DNA from: Ooceraea biroi
Lineage: Eukaryota > Arthropoda > Insecta > Hymenoptera > Formicidae
Assembly (NCBI RefSeq): GCF_003672135.1
Contig: NC_039517.1
Span: 12,920,601-12,984,600, forward strand
Reading direction: 5' to 3'
DNA length: 64,000 bases
The notes beneath the pieces are model-generated. The model was not told the DNA's origin, searched no databases, and saw only the letters and a list, made by a program, of their open reading frames with translations. Positions 43,759-54,541 of the stretch are shown piece after piece (the stretch's first letter is position 1; every line of letters starts with the position of its first letter). The translations under genes and the position numbers were made by a program.

Positions 43759-44295
43759 ACTCCTTGTGTAGCTAAATTGTTAAATAACGAGGAGGGTCGA
43801 CAATGGCACAAGGTTTTGCATGAAATCGAATATGCTATTAATAATACCGTTAACCGGTCGACCGGGAAAAGTCCCAGCCAAATAGTTTTTGGCTTGACCC
43901 AACGCGGCCCTTGCACTGACCGTCTCCGGGATTTATTGGAAATGGCTGTTGATTTGCCAGATAGAAATTTTAATTCAATTCGCGATCAGGTAGCTCAGCG
44001 TATTGAGCAATCGCAACAACGTCAGAAAATAGATTATGACCGTCGACGTAAAACACCTCGACAGTATAAGAAAGGTGATTTGATCATGATCCGAAACTTT
44101 AAGAGCACACCTAGCATCAGTAGGAAACTGATTCCACAGTTTCGTGGCCCCTATGAGATTGTAAAGGTACTACGGAACGATCGGTATGTCATTGCTGATC
44201 CTCCAGATGTTCAAAATACCCAGCAACCATATACTGGTGTCTGGGACGTTAATAACATACGCCCATGGGTAGATTCAGATACTTTTACTTCATGA
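43759..44295 (+). pseudogene. pol: Gypsy-1 integrase C-terminal part
   Basis: Continues the integrase after the solo LTR: WHKVLHEIEYAINNTVNRST, GKSPSQIVFGLTQRG, then the GPY/F-type module KLIPQFRGPYEIVKVLRNDR. The frame is open for 172 codons to the natural stop at 44293-44295. The GPY/F module is typical of gypsy integrases. The polypurine-like TTTGGGGGACC lies at about 44550 before the 3' LTR. Confidence 0.88.
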
Positions 44296-44583
44296 TTTTA
44301 TTTATTATCTTTATTATTTTATTGTTCGTTGTGTATTCAACATTATATTATGTTAAATGTTTAAATGTATGCGTTTATTAGGAAGCTCGTTAGTTATGTG
44401 TCATATGCGTTGGATAATTGTGTTGTTTTATTTTAGTTTGTATGACATAATTTTGATTTATGTATGTCGAGTTGATCACATTTAATTGTCATTGGATGAT
44501 GTTTTTGTTTGATTCGGTTGCGTTGCGTTAATATTGTTTTATTTTATTGTTTGGGGGACCAAACTTTATCAGAATGGCCGAAT

Positions 44584-44757
44584 TGTAGTGCGCGTGACCC
44601 CTGGGCCTGTAGACCGCGAATATAACAAGCGAGAACGCGCATGCGCGGGCAGAACGAGCGAAGCGAAGAACACGGTGTGACCGAAAAAGAACACGCACCC
44701 GTAAGATTAGTAACCGTTGTAACAGAGAGATAATAAAGTGTTGCGGATCTGCCTACA
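44584..44757 (+). mobile_element. Gypsy-1 3' LTR
   Basis: 174-bp partner of 36829-37000 with the same TGTAGTGCGCGTG start and GATCTGCCTACA end. Confidence 0.92.
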
Positions 44758-45714
44758 GCAATGACTGTTTTAAACTGTTGTTACGTCCAGAAGACTCCAC
44801 GGTTCCTCGCTTCCATAGGAAAAAAAATATTAAACTTAGAAATAGGGAAAAGTACCAAATAGGAATTAATCCCCACCAACGGAAAGAACGACCGGACGAG
44901 CGCAGAGGCCAAGTGGACAGGCGTACGTGAACCATAAGGCTCACGGTTTTTCCAACCCCAGCTGCGCTCGGCCAGAACACTCGATAGGCAATAAACAACC
45001 GGAGTTAATAGGTAGAATCACTTAGCGAAGAACGCTCCAGACCCGGAAAAACGGAGCGGTACTTAGGAAACGTGACCCGCTGACGGCAATAAAGTAATCC
45101 ACCGAATTTAAATACCGAGAAGTTCTGCCATACATGGGCAGATACGAACTAAACATACGATGCAAATAGACTAAAAGGAAACACGAACATGGATTACAAT
45201 ATGGCCAGTGAAGGGATCTTCAACAAGTGCCGCACTTTGACAGTTGAAGACGATATCATAAATCCATCAGATACCACGGTAATACAGAAGCCACGAACGT
45301 TTCGTTAGAAACAAACTTTTTTTTATTTCCTTCTTTTCTGGAAAAAGAATAACCCCCACCTACACTCTTTTAGCCCTATATAAAGGAAGCAATTTGGTCA
45401 GAGACTCTCTCTTGTCTTTGGATCATCAACCAGGCTACATTCGTATTGTCATCGAGTCAATAGAATTCTCGATATAGAACGTTGTATCGCTTCCGAGATC
45501 GGGACGTAGAGTAAAAGTAATAGAGCCAGTGCTAGACTCCATCCGAAGACTCTCTGGGCAGGTTGGCTCCCACATTCAACCTTTGAAGATCAACTCCATC
45601 CGAAAAGCAGTACAAAGGAAAGTAAGCCTAAGTTGCATATTAATTCCATTTTACTCCCCTCCAACCGTTTCGTGGTTTCTTTTCGTAAATTTCGATCAAA
45701 GTCTTGTTACGTCC

Positions 45715-48284
45715 AGAGACTGCACAGTTCCTTGCTTCCAAGGAATTTAGCGATATCTTTTAATTGTCGGTCAATGAGACGACGCGTCGAGCCGGTCGCG
45801 TGCGATCAATAGGGCCCCAGTGAGGGATTAGAAGAAACGGTGACACAGCTGTGTCGGATCCGAGGAAATACCCTCACAAGAACCGCGGGTTGTGACGCAC
45901 GTATCCGGGCAGGCGCGATATTAGATCCGGATACCGAACCCTTTGGCTTTACTGATCAATTTATAAAAAAAAACGAGCACCAAATTCGGTCGCGCGTGAC
46001 TGTAGGCTCGCGGTGTATCACTCTTTCTGGAAGAGAAATGATACAGCTGTACCGGATCATCCCCGGGTAGATACCTCACAGGAACCGCGAGTTCGGCCAC
46101 ACACGTACCGGTGCTTCCGGCTTAAAAAGAAACCATCTGTGGACGGTTTATCGCCTCATAGACCACCCGTAGATATTTGCAATTAAATTAACTAACGGTC
46201 CTTGAAAGGTGGTTTCCCGAAAACGCAGTTCCCGGAAAAGCTACCTTTTTTCCACGTCATCCCTATCGTATAAAAGGTGATGACCACTCCGGAGGGCAGC
46301 TTTTTCATTCTGTCCGTGTTCGCGAACGCAGCTCATTCATTTTTTTGTGCTCACGAACGTACCTTGTCAGTCTTCGAAATTTGTGCAGAAGTTTTGTGAA
46401 GTGAGTGCCGGGTTTAAACACCTTGTTCCCCGAGTTAATTACCACCAACTCAAAACTCGAGGTGCGATTGCCCATACACCACCACGCCATTCCAGAGCGA
46501 GCACGAGAATTTCCATCGGACGAGATTTCACTGGTTCATAACCGGGTTCAAGTTTCAGCATACACCTGCAAACAAATGAGCGTTTTTCTTTAGCTGTCAC
46601 TCCTTTTTCTTTTCTCTTCCTCTTCTCTCCCTTTTGTTTTCCTCGTCATCGACAACTCTCATTCACATTTCCCTCTTCAAGTCTCTTTCACCCTTTTCTA
46701 TACATTTCTCTTGGACTCATCCGGTATCCCCCTTTAAGTGTTTTCTGGCAAACGATCACGCAGGTCGTCTCCCTCTGCAGGACCATCTAGTAGCGACCAA
46801 GCGTCGTTTTCTGGAGGCCATCCAACGACGGAGCCACCGCCTAAAAAGATCGCGACCGAGATCGATCCGCGGCCCCCCTCAGCGTGTTCGGCCAGTTCAT
46901 CGGTCATAATATTAGATCCTTTTCGGCCTCCTTCCCCTGCCCTTTCCGTACAAACAGTTTCTTCCACTTCACATCGGGCATCCCCTGATTCTTCCGTTCA
47001 GATACTGGAACCCCTACCCCGAACACCTTCCCCGTTCTCTGTCTCTTCAAGCGTCTCTTCTTCCGCACCCTCCGTTTCTTCTTCGCGCTCCTCTTTGCGT
47101 CCTTTAACCCCTTCAAGCGTCTCTCTCTCTTTATCTCCGCCTCCTTCTTCTCTTACACCCCCTTTGTGTTATTCTCTATGTCCGAATCCTCTTCGCGAGC
47201 ATCCATTCAAGTGTCACCTCCTAGCTCTCCCCGTTACTCTCCCTCTATTTCTTCAGCTCCCTCCTCCCTACGCTATTCGCCTGTGCAACCTGGCGATTTG
47301 GAGAATTTTTCAAATTCTCCTTCTTCTTGTTCTACGTCGCCCACCGGGGACGACGTCATAGTCGAAGAGTTCATCCAGCGTTCACTGGTGACTCTAGGAG
47401 AGCGATTCCTCCACATCTTCCCTCCAGTCACCCACCCTCCACCACCTAATGCCATTGTGATAGACCCAGACTGCTTTCCCGTTCCCTCTCTCAGGGCCGC
47501 TCTTCGGCACACCGACCCAAACGTCGGGATCCCTCTGATTGTCAGGGGACGCCTATATCCTATTCTTTTCCCCGCCACACTCCTGCGCCGATATTTCTTA
47601 AACAATGATTAATGTTAATCCTAGAAGTAGATTTTAGAAATAGATCGGTCTCAGCAATTTTTATTTATGTATTATATTGGCTGAGCTGTTTTTACTTCGT
47701 TTTCCTTGAAATAGAATTTACTTGAAAAATAACCTTTAAAGGTAAAATATTTGTGTATTAAATATGTTAGTTTCGTTTAGTGGATAATTTTTAATGTTAA
47801 ATTTGGGCAATTGGTTGTGTTAGTCAATTTATAATTAACTACAATCCGCCAGTAAATTATGTTACCGTTTTCACAAAACACACGTTTATAAACACAAAAC
47901 AACATGATCATATTATTTCGTTTTTTTCCTGGTGGATGTAACTGATCTTTCAAAATTGTACGCAAACAAAATTTTTAAAAAATATAATGTCCATATTAAC
48001 AAATTAACCGTGTACCGATCATTTTAGTTCCCTCTGTTCATCTCCGCCTTCCCAGATCGTACGGGTCCTATCCCAGGTAAAAGGGATTCAGTTCCTTGAC
48101 CTAAAAAGGGACCAACGGACAGACCGTTCCAGGGCCTACGGTAAAATCGACCTCCGTGGTCGTTGGCCTTAAAGCCGGAACAAGTGATCAGTCCGACTCG
48201 TGTTTTGGGGCCTACCCGCTACAAGGTACGAGAGGCGTTCTGCTGCGTCCTCCCTTCGAGCTCTCTCAAGCTCTGGACGTAACA
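45715..48284 (+). mobile_element. Complete family B LTR nested in family A intron, TSD GTCT
   Basis: TGTTACGTCCAG at 45715, CTGGACGTAACA at 48284, GTCT at 45711-45714 and 48285-48288. TATA box TATAAAAGG at 46269-46277. This is the only full-length plus-strand family B unit here (2570 bp) and serves as reference for the truncated pair at 20935-25596. Confidence 0.92.
46739..47612 (+). pseudogene. LTR-embedded protein (family B), frameshifted
   Basis: Exon 2 starts with TG at 46739 after CCCTTTAAG. The expected exon 1 donor (GTGAGC in the 22.5 kb copy) reads ATGAGC here, so the splice that would create ATG is damaged. The frame from 46738 is open to 47361; a frameshift near 47170 is required to enter the second frame (47166-47612), which carries the conserved FLHIFPPVTHPPPPNAIVID and LRAALRHTDPNVGIPLIVRG. 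The frameshift appears in the same place in the 21.5-22.4 kb copy. Confidence 0.5.
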
Positions 48285-48313
48285 GTCTATTCCGTTCTTT
48301 TTTTCGTTTTAAG

Positions 48314-48960
48314 TGGCCAATATTAATCGCGGACGGAGTAGTTCGCCGACAGAATCATTGGCAGAATTTGTGACGTTCGGCCAAGGGGCACCCTACCCCG
48401 AACCGGCAACAACCGAAGAAACAGCACAACTTAGCGATAGTAACGAGCGTTATTCACCCCTCTCCGTGGACATTCCGACACCTTCATCCAGCACTATCGG
48501 GAATCCACCCTCCTCCCCCAGTGTCTCCCCTTTTTCCCTCCCTGAGTTATCTCCCCGGTGGTATTCGCCCATTCCCACCGAAGAGTTTGAACAACTAATA
48601 TAATTCTACCAACCCTACCCCCGCTCCAGAAATCAGTCGAGAATCATTCCTTCCCCCTCTACCTCCGGTCCATGCAAACCCCGAATTTGATGGCTTTCCA
48701 ATCCCTTCGATTCCAACACTCAGGGAATTTTCCCAGAGAGCCTTTAACCTTGTTCTCGAATATTTCCTTAATCTTTTCCCCACCTATTCTCATCCCCTTC
48801 CGCCTCGCACCATTATCTGTGGTCCTGGACTAATAGATATACCTACCCTCAGGGAAGCGATCAGCTACGCTGGCCCCGATACCTACGTCCCTTTTATCAC
48901 AACCGCGCCCACCCTGTCTTGATCCCTGCGTCTTACATTAGAGAATTTTTGTATAATTTT
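48314..48960 (+). pseudogene. LTR-embedded protein (family A), broken
   Basis: Exon 2 starts with TGGCC at 48314 after TCGTTTTAAG, predicted start MANINRGRSSSPTE, very close to the 32617 copy. The frame ends at 48601-48603 (TAA), about 50 residues before the conserved C-terminal domain. That domain is still recognisable in other frames up to about 48975 (FPTYS, PLPPRTI, and a VPFIT/HPVLIPA region disrupted near 48900). Confidence 0.6.
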
Positions 48961-49475
48961 AATTCCGAAATTTAGGTATAATAATGTAATTCAAAATTAT
49001 AACGTTTTGTACATGCATCAATACCATTTTGAATTTACCAAAATTTTAGTTTTAATTTAGAATTAATTAAAATTTATACCGATTAATAATATGTATTTGA
49101 TAACTCCAAAATATTCAAACTTATAGTTAATTGTATTATTAGAAATCATTAATGTAACTATCTGACAAAATATAAAAATGTTAATTGGTAGAAGGTAAAA
49201 CAAAATTAAATTCATTTAACTACCCTCGCTTCACTCTCTTCCTCGACAGTTCGTACAGGTCCTATCCTTGGTAATAGGGATTCATTTCCCTTACCTAAAA
49301 ACGACCGTCGAATTGACCGTTTCGACTATTAGGGTAGAGCGACCTCGGTCGTTGACCCAAAAATCGAAGCGTATCGGTCAGCTCGAACACGAGATTCTGC
49401 GGCTGTGTGCCAAGGAACCTCGAGAGACGTCTAGTTGCGCCCTTCCTCGAGTTTCACGGAGCTCTGGACGTAACA

Positions 49476-49670
49476 CTGTTAATATCGATCAAGCGACGCC
49501 GCGAAGAATGTCTCTCGTTAAGGAATAGTTTTGCAATAGCATATTATTGTATCTTTGCATTGCAAAGAGATAGAACAACCGCTCAAAACCGTCTTAAGTA
49601 TTTTTCATATTGCAAGGTTCACGGCGAAATCAAAATAGTAATATTTTCATTGTAAATTACATAATTAATA
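49476..49670. other. Short gap between LTRs
   Basis: AT-rich, with GTATCTTTGCATTGCAAAGAG as a small palindrome at about 49550. Nothing recognised. Confidence 0.4.
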
Positions 49671-50902
49671 ATCAGGGCAGGTTCTGTACGCCTGGGGTAG
49701 TGTTTACGCGGAGCCTCCCTACTACAGAACCGCGATAATACCAAACGACGAAGGCGTGGGTCCCAAAGTCAGAGACACTTCCAAAAACTATTGGTCAAAG
49801 TCAACCCCCACACGCGTAATTTTTTAGCGCCCATCCCTTCGTCCACGATATAAAAAGAGCTGTCGATGCTCGGACGTTAGAATTAGAGTTTTCCTCAGAA
49901 TTTTCCTAAGGTTTTTTCAGTCTAGAGTAGATTTCCGAGCATCTAGCGGCTAGTTAGACTCAGTGCGTCAGTGCGTAATTCAATTCGAACGAAACTAGGG
50001 GACCTGTGAGAAAGACTGCGGCGACGGCTCCCTCCCCAGAGCCACAACGTCAAGGTAGAATTATATACGACATGTGTTTCTGAGCCCGATCATCATACCA
50101 TTCATATAATTCATACTAATAGTTTTAAAGAAACAGTTACGAGATATCAACGAAGTTTCTTCTCTATATTTCTTGTCTTCGTTCGAATTATTCCTTTCAA
50201 GTTTCTGGAAGATTTGCGACTGGCGCTGCCGAAGAGTGTGGCCCTAACTTGCGACCATAATCCTACAGGAACCCGCGGATAGATATAATTAAATTCATTT
50301 CCATGCCTACTAAGAAGGGGCGTAGATTCCAAGAAAAGAAGCTCCGTTACCATCTCCGACTTGCTTACTCTAATAACCAGGACCCGTTTCCTCTCATCCA
50401 GAAATTAACAATACTAGAAGCCGATAGCGCATTATCGAAGCAACTCCCTTACGTGGTCCGTGAACTCATGTTCGATCACAATTATCCTAGCTATCGCAAA
50501 ATCCGTAAGGGTGATCCTCGTCGAGTAGTCTATCAATTACGAGAGTTGTTTGGGTTGGACTGGAAAGAAATCGAGATTCCTAGTACGTATCCGGTGTTAC
50601 CACCCATCCAGGAGACTTAATATATAAACGAACTGTTGCAACCTGCACCCTCGGGTATTTAGAGTTGCTCAACCTATTAAAATCAACCGGAGAAGATATT
50701 CTAGAGCTTTCACAATCAGATCCGACCGTGATTCGACTACGAGGAGAGTCGATGGGATTTTTTTTGCTCGCCTCCGAAGATAATTAGCTCCGCGATACTC
50801 AGGAAGAATCCTCGTACCCCACATTACCCGAACTGCGATTTAACGTGTGCCATCAGTAAGAAGTGTTCCGGATTTATAATCACGGACGGTCGGCACGTAA
50901 CA
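49671..50902 (+). mobile_element. Family C-like LTR (5' end uncertain)
   Basis: The right end CGGCACGTAACA at 50902 is followed by a PBS-like sequence, so it should be a 5' LTR. A TATA-like GATATAAAAAGAGC lies at about 49848. I could not find a TGTTACGTGCC-like left end, so the start given is a guess. The downstream internal region is cut after about 110 bp by a family A LTR. Confidence 0.55.
50303..50620 (+). CDS. LTR-embedded basic protein (family C-like), 105 aa plus displaced C-terminus
   Basis: ATG at 50303: MPTKKGRRFQEKKLRYHLRL, basic at the start, then helical (IQKLTILEADSALSKQLPYV, VYQLRELFGLDWKEIEI). The frame stops at 50620. A further segment at about 50655-50788 encodes LLKSTGEDILELSQSDPTVI and ends FLLASEDN, matching the end of the Cys-pair protein at 34991-35425. 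The two parts are either separate exons or separated by a frameshift. Family not recognised. Confidence 0.45.
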   Translation: MPTKKGRRFQEKKLRYHLRLAYSNNQDPFPLIQKLTILEADSALSKQLPYVVRELMFDHNYPSYRKIRKGDPRRVVYQLRELFGLDWKEIEIPSTYPVLPPIQET

Positions 50903-50906
50903 AATT

Positions 50907-50926
50907 TGGTGACAGTGGTTGGATAC
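50907..50926 (+). promoter_or_regulatory. Candidate retroviral-type primer-binding site
   Basis: TGGTGACAGTGGTTGGATAC begins 4 bp after the LTR end GTAACA. TGG at the start pairs with the CCA tail of a tRNA, as expected for a minus-strand primer site. The tRNA species is not identified. Confidence 0.5.
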
Positions 50927-51014
50927 GCTGCAAGTTGCACACAAGATGAATAAATCTAAGGTTTTACATACTCTTCCTTCTGAAAAAAGTCTCGCAGAAA
51001 CAAGTATAATGAAT

Positions 51015-52090
51015 TGTTGCGTCCAGGAGACTCCACGGTTCCTCGCTTCCATAGGGAAAACATAAAATAAAGGGAAGAAACAGATAAGAATTAATCCCCA
51101 TAGCGGGAAAACGACCGGAGGAGCGTAGGGGGGAACAGGTGGTCTTATTGTAATAGATATCATGAAACGATACGTAAACCATAAGGTTCACAAAATTATT
51201 TCACACACCCCCACCTGCGCTCGGCTGAAACGTTCGATAAGAGAAAAAAAAGGGAAAAATCACCCGGAATCAATAGTTAATCACTAAACAAAGACCGCTT
51301 CTGATTCGAAAATACGGAGCGGGACTTGAGAATTGTCACTCACTGACAGCAATAAAAGTAATCCAATGATAAAGAACCCTGCCATACAGGGGTAGCTGTG
51401 AAATAGATTAAGGAAATGTAAACATGGATTGTAATATGGATGGTCAAGTGAAGGGTCTTCACAAGTCAAGTGCCGGACTCTAATCCTTGGAAACGATAAC
51501 GTAAATCCATCAGATATCATAGTAATACAGAAGCAATGGACGCTTCATTAGAAACAATTTTATTGCCTTTTTCCGTTCTTCTTTTCTGGGAAAAGAGTGA
51601 CCCCCGCCTACACTCTTTAGCCCTATATAAAGGGAAAAATTTGGCCAGAGAGTCCTCTTCTATCTTGGCCAGCCTGCAATTCACATCGTTACTGTTACGT
51701 TTCCGTGATCGGGACATCGGGCTTAAATATTAGAATCAGTGTTGGACTCCACCCGAGCGATTCTGGTCTGGTTGGCTCCATCGCCTGACTCATTGACGAT
51801 CAACTCCATCCGAGAACCGATACAAGAAAAGTAAGCCTTTTTAATTATTTCATTTAATTACCCTCTAATCGTTTCGCGATTCCAGTAGAGCAATTGTCCA
51901 TTCCGATTTATTTCCATTTAAGTGGCCGATAATATTCGCGGACCAACCGATTCCTCAGCAGATTCGGGTTATTCCTCATCGGCAGATTTGCTATCGTGCG
52001 ACCAAACTGCACCCCTCCCCGCGTCGGAAACAACCGAGCGACTTGATACATTTAGCGATAGAACCGAGCAGCGATTATCACCACTTCATT
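51015..52090 (+). mobile_element. Family A LTR, 3'-truncated
   Basis: Starts TGTTGCGTCCAGGAGACTCC (one change from consensus) at 51015. TATA box TATATAAA at 51624-51631. Similarity to other copies ends at about 52085-52110, so the 3' half and right terminus are gone and no TSD can be read. Confidence 0.8.
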
Positions 52091-52113
52091 TTTTTCACTC
52101 AATTCAACGTTAA
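51923..52113 (+). pseudogene. LTR-embedded protein (family A), N-terminal stub
   Basis: Donor 51830|GTAAGC after ACAAGAAAA; exon 2 starts with TGGCC at 51923 after TTCCATTTAAG, again forming AAAATGGCC and MADNIRGPTDSSADSG. Only about 60 codons remain before the LTR is truncated. Confidence 0.55.
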
Positions 52114-52329
52114 CATAAATTATAAGCAAAATCAATTGGAACTCGAGGGAAATATTACAATATCCAGTAATTATTTACAATAAGGCCTTTGCGAATTTCG
52201 ATTTTTTTATGCTCTCGTGGTAAAACTCTTTGTTGTGACTCCAACAGTGATAATCAATAGGGGGAGCTCAAAAAATATGTAATCTATATATTTTTTAAAA
52301 TTATTTTTGATAATTTGGGTAATTATTTG

Positions 52330-53120
52330 GAGGTAATTATGTATTATAGGGGATGCAGCTCCGATAACTTTGACCTTGACATATATTGTCAAGATGACCC
52401 TCCTGAGTGACCTTCAAAAGGTTTTAGCCGTCGCTTTTTGTTTATTAAAAAGTTATTAACAAAAGAAGTTTCGAAATAGGTATAATGAAGGAGAGTCTCC
52501 TCCTCACTGTTTTCGCGGGGTTCAAAAGCGGGAATCAAAAACGGGGTTGGGTTGGGTTAGGTTATATTTGCCGACTCTGGAGCCCCGGACAGAGACGCAT
52601 CGTTTTCAGCCCGCTTCGCGGGAGGGCGGGGGGCAGGAGCTTCGCCTCTCCCCCCGCCGGGTTCCGTCCCGTGTACTACCTAATCACAATAGGTCTGTTC
52701 TTTTTAGCTGCACTGCTGAACTAGTGCAATTAGTTAGAATGAGACGAATATACTTTCTTTCACTCTAACTGCAGCTAGTTCAGCAGTGCAGCTAAAAAGA
52801 ACAGACCTATTGTGATCACGTAGTACACGGGACGGAACCCGGTGGGGGGGAGAGGCGAAGCCCCTGCCCCTCGCCCTCCCGCGAAGCGGGCTGAAAACGA
52901 TGCGTATGTGTCCGGGGCTCCTTGAGGGATTCTCACCCTTTCGCGTGGATCTCCATTTGTGTGGAAAATTTGTGTAAAATTATTAAACTTCTTTTATTAA
53001 TAACTTTTTTAATAAACAATGACAGACGAGTAAAACCTTTTGTACGTTACTTAGGGTCCTCTATAATATATGTTAAAGTGAACATGATCGGAGCTGCTTC
53101 TCCTAATATATATAATTACA
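52330..53120. mobile_element. Foldback element with two sets of inverted arms
   Basis: Inner arms 52576-52725 and 52775-52922 pair along CCCGGACA, CGTTTTCAGCCCGCTTCGCG, GGTTCCGTCCCGTGTACTA and AGGTCTGTTCTTTTTAGCTG, with about 50 bp between. Outer arms (about 52340-52480 and 52975-53120) pair more loosely (TTTATTAAAAAGTTATTAA, GGAGCTGC). No transposase and no clear TSD. A TTGGGTTGGGTTAGGTTA stretch at 52545-52565 lies just outside the left inner arm. Open frames here are palindrome shadows. Confidence 0.7.
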
Positions 53121-53338
53121 CGAAAAAATCGATATCTCAAAAACCAATAGAGATATCGATTTAAAACTTTCAGATTCTTTTTTCCCATCCAAAATCCTAT
53201 AAGAATCCACTGTCAAACTTTGGGACCACCAAAACTATAATCTTGCCGAAGATCCGGAAAACTATGTTGGAAAAAAATAGTTATTGTAAAAAAACTATGA
53301 AGGGTGTATATTTTTCGGGCTCTCCCGATTGATTATCA

Positions 53339-53668
53339 ATGTTAGAGTCACAACGAAGATTTTTATCAAAAAAGCCAAAAAAATTGAAATTCAGAAAAGG
53401 CCTTATTGTAAATAATTACCCAATATCCTTTGAACCCCGAGTTATATTCATGATTCTTCCACGGTCTGATTTGCAAATTTTTATTCTAGTTGCAAATTCA
53501 GAATTGACAAAAGGATACGTTCCTCGATTATACTTGGCGGACGGAGTATACTTAGGTAACGCTCTAGTCAAGGTACGGGATAGAAAGGCTCACTTGCGAG
53601 TCATTAATACTATAGAAAACGAATATAGAACATTTACGCCCATAATTACTTACCTTATGGGAATTTGA
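53339..53668 (+). pseudogene. Gypsy pol fragment (protease-RT linker)
   Basis: 109 open codons from ATG. The pattern ISFEPRVIFMILPRSDLQIF, then ELTKGYVPRLYLADGVYLGN, ALVKV and INTIENEYRTF, resembles the region between protease and reverse transcriptase of gypsy elements, where GEGYVPRL and G.YLG.ALV motifs recur (recalled pattern). It may belong to the internal part of the retroelement whose LTR ends at 50902. Isolated and incomplete. The Asn/Ser-rich frame after it (53665-54054) is low complexity. Confidence 0.5.
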
Positions 53669-53929
53669 AGAATTGGAATCAAATTCAGACTAATCTAAAT
53701 CCTAATTCCAGCTATATTCACGATCCTGAATCGGGTACTAGCTCAAATTCCAATTCCAATTCTAATTCAAGTCCAAATTTGAGCTCCAGTTTAAGCTCAA
53801 GTACAATTTCGAGAGACAAATCGAATGCAATTAATACAAAAACGAACCCTATTTCAAATTCAAAGTCTGCTCGATCATGTTTCGTAGTCAATGACAGTAG
53901 GTATAGTAGGCCGGTTCTAATCCGGGAGC

Positions 53930-54010
53930 TCCGAGGGGGGAGCGGGGCGCGGGGGTCTCGGCAGGCGAGGGGCATGATGTCACGCGAGCGGGGAGGGTTG
54001 GCGCGAGCGA
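53930..54010 (+). repeat. GC-rich module relative
   Basis: GGTTCTAATCCGGGAGCTCC, a G-rich tract and GATGTCACGCGAG in the order seen at 2990-3065. It lies upstream of the 54.8 kb polB element. Confidence 0.5.
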
Positions 54011-54205
54011 GGGGCCTGACGCCACAGGGGGTGAGGGTACATCGCACATGTTGAAATGCGTCATTGTCCGTCATAAATCATTGGTAAAGTGTCAACCTTT
54101 GTTATCTGACACCGCCACCGCATCGGAAAACCTTCTATCTTAAGAGTAAATAAATATTGTTAATAGTGGAGGGGGGTTGGTAAAGAATACTGGAAATTAG
54201 GTATA

Positions 54206-54541
54206 ATGCGTCATAGAACATATCGTAAGAAAAGGATAATAGCGATGGAGACGATGTTCGCCAAGTCAATCCACAAGTGGAAATTCCTTGATGGTGATAC
54301 GGAGGGTGAGAAAGATTTTGAATCTTCGGAATTTTATCAGGAGGGTTTGATCGATGGACACCTGCACATCGCGCGGATCTCACGGTTCGGCGGCGGCAGG
54401 TCGCGGCGTCAAACAATGGGTACAAGTGTCTCTATGATCTATGCGGTGGCAGTTTACTTCTTAAGGTTCTATTCCTTGAAAGACGTCATACCGCGTGCAA
54501 TGGATCTATCCCGACATATCGGCGAATCTCAATCGCAATAG
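54206..54541 (+). CDS. Unrecognised 111-aa ORF upstream of Z/polB
   Basis: ATG-initiated, with a basic N-terminus (MRHRTYRKKRII), then KSIHKWKFLDGDTEGEKDFE, a Gly/Arg-rich FGGGRSRRQ, and a hydrophobic VSMIYAVAVYFLRFYSL. It lies between the GC-rich module and gene Z, where another element gene would be expected, but no second copy was found in the window, so coding status is uncertain. Confidence 0.3.
   Translation: MRHRTYRKKRIIAMETMFAKSIHKWKFLDGDTEGEKDFESSEFYQEGLIDGHLHIARISRFGGGRSRRQTMGTSVSMIYAVAVYFLRFYSLKDVIPRAMDLSRHIGESQSQ

Larger units (their letters stand above)
44779..49475 (+). mobile_element. Family A LTR, TSD CTGT, invaded by family B LTR
   Basis: Starts at 44779, ends GGACGTAACA at 49475, with CTGT at 44775-44778 and 49476-49479. 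TATA box at 45377-45384. A complete family B LTR (45715-48284) sits inside the intron of its own transcription unit, between donor 45621|GTAAGC and the acceptor at 48313. Confidence 0.92.

Noticed and set aside
46905..47116. Lys/Arg-rich minus-strand ORF, identical in the 22 kb copy
   Set aside because: Antisense of the Ser-rich region of the family B gene; identity reflects recent LTR relatedness and not selection on that strand.
52545..52565. Insect telomere repeat (TTAGG)n
   Set aside because: Only GGGTTGGGTTAGG-like bases are present, with a single true TTAGG; too short to call telomeric.
52485..52768. Two overlapping ORFs in the foldback
   Set aside because: They cross the GC-rich hairpin arm; the reverse arm gives comparable frames and no protein-like pattern is seen.
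53665..54074. Asn/Ser-rich ORF and its Leu/Glu-rich antisense frame
   Set aside because: Low-complexity AATTC/CAAGT-type repeats leading into the GC-rich module; no second copy or domain supports coding.
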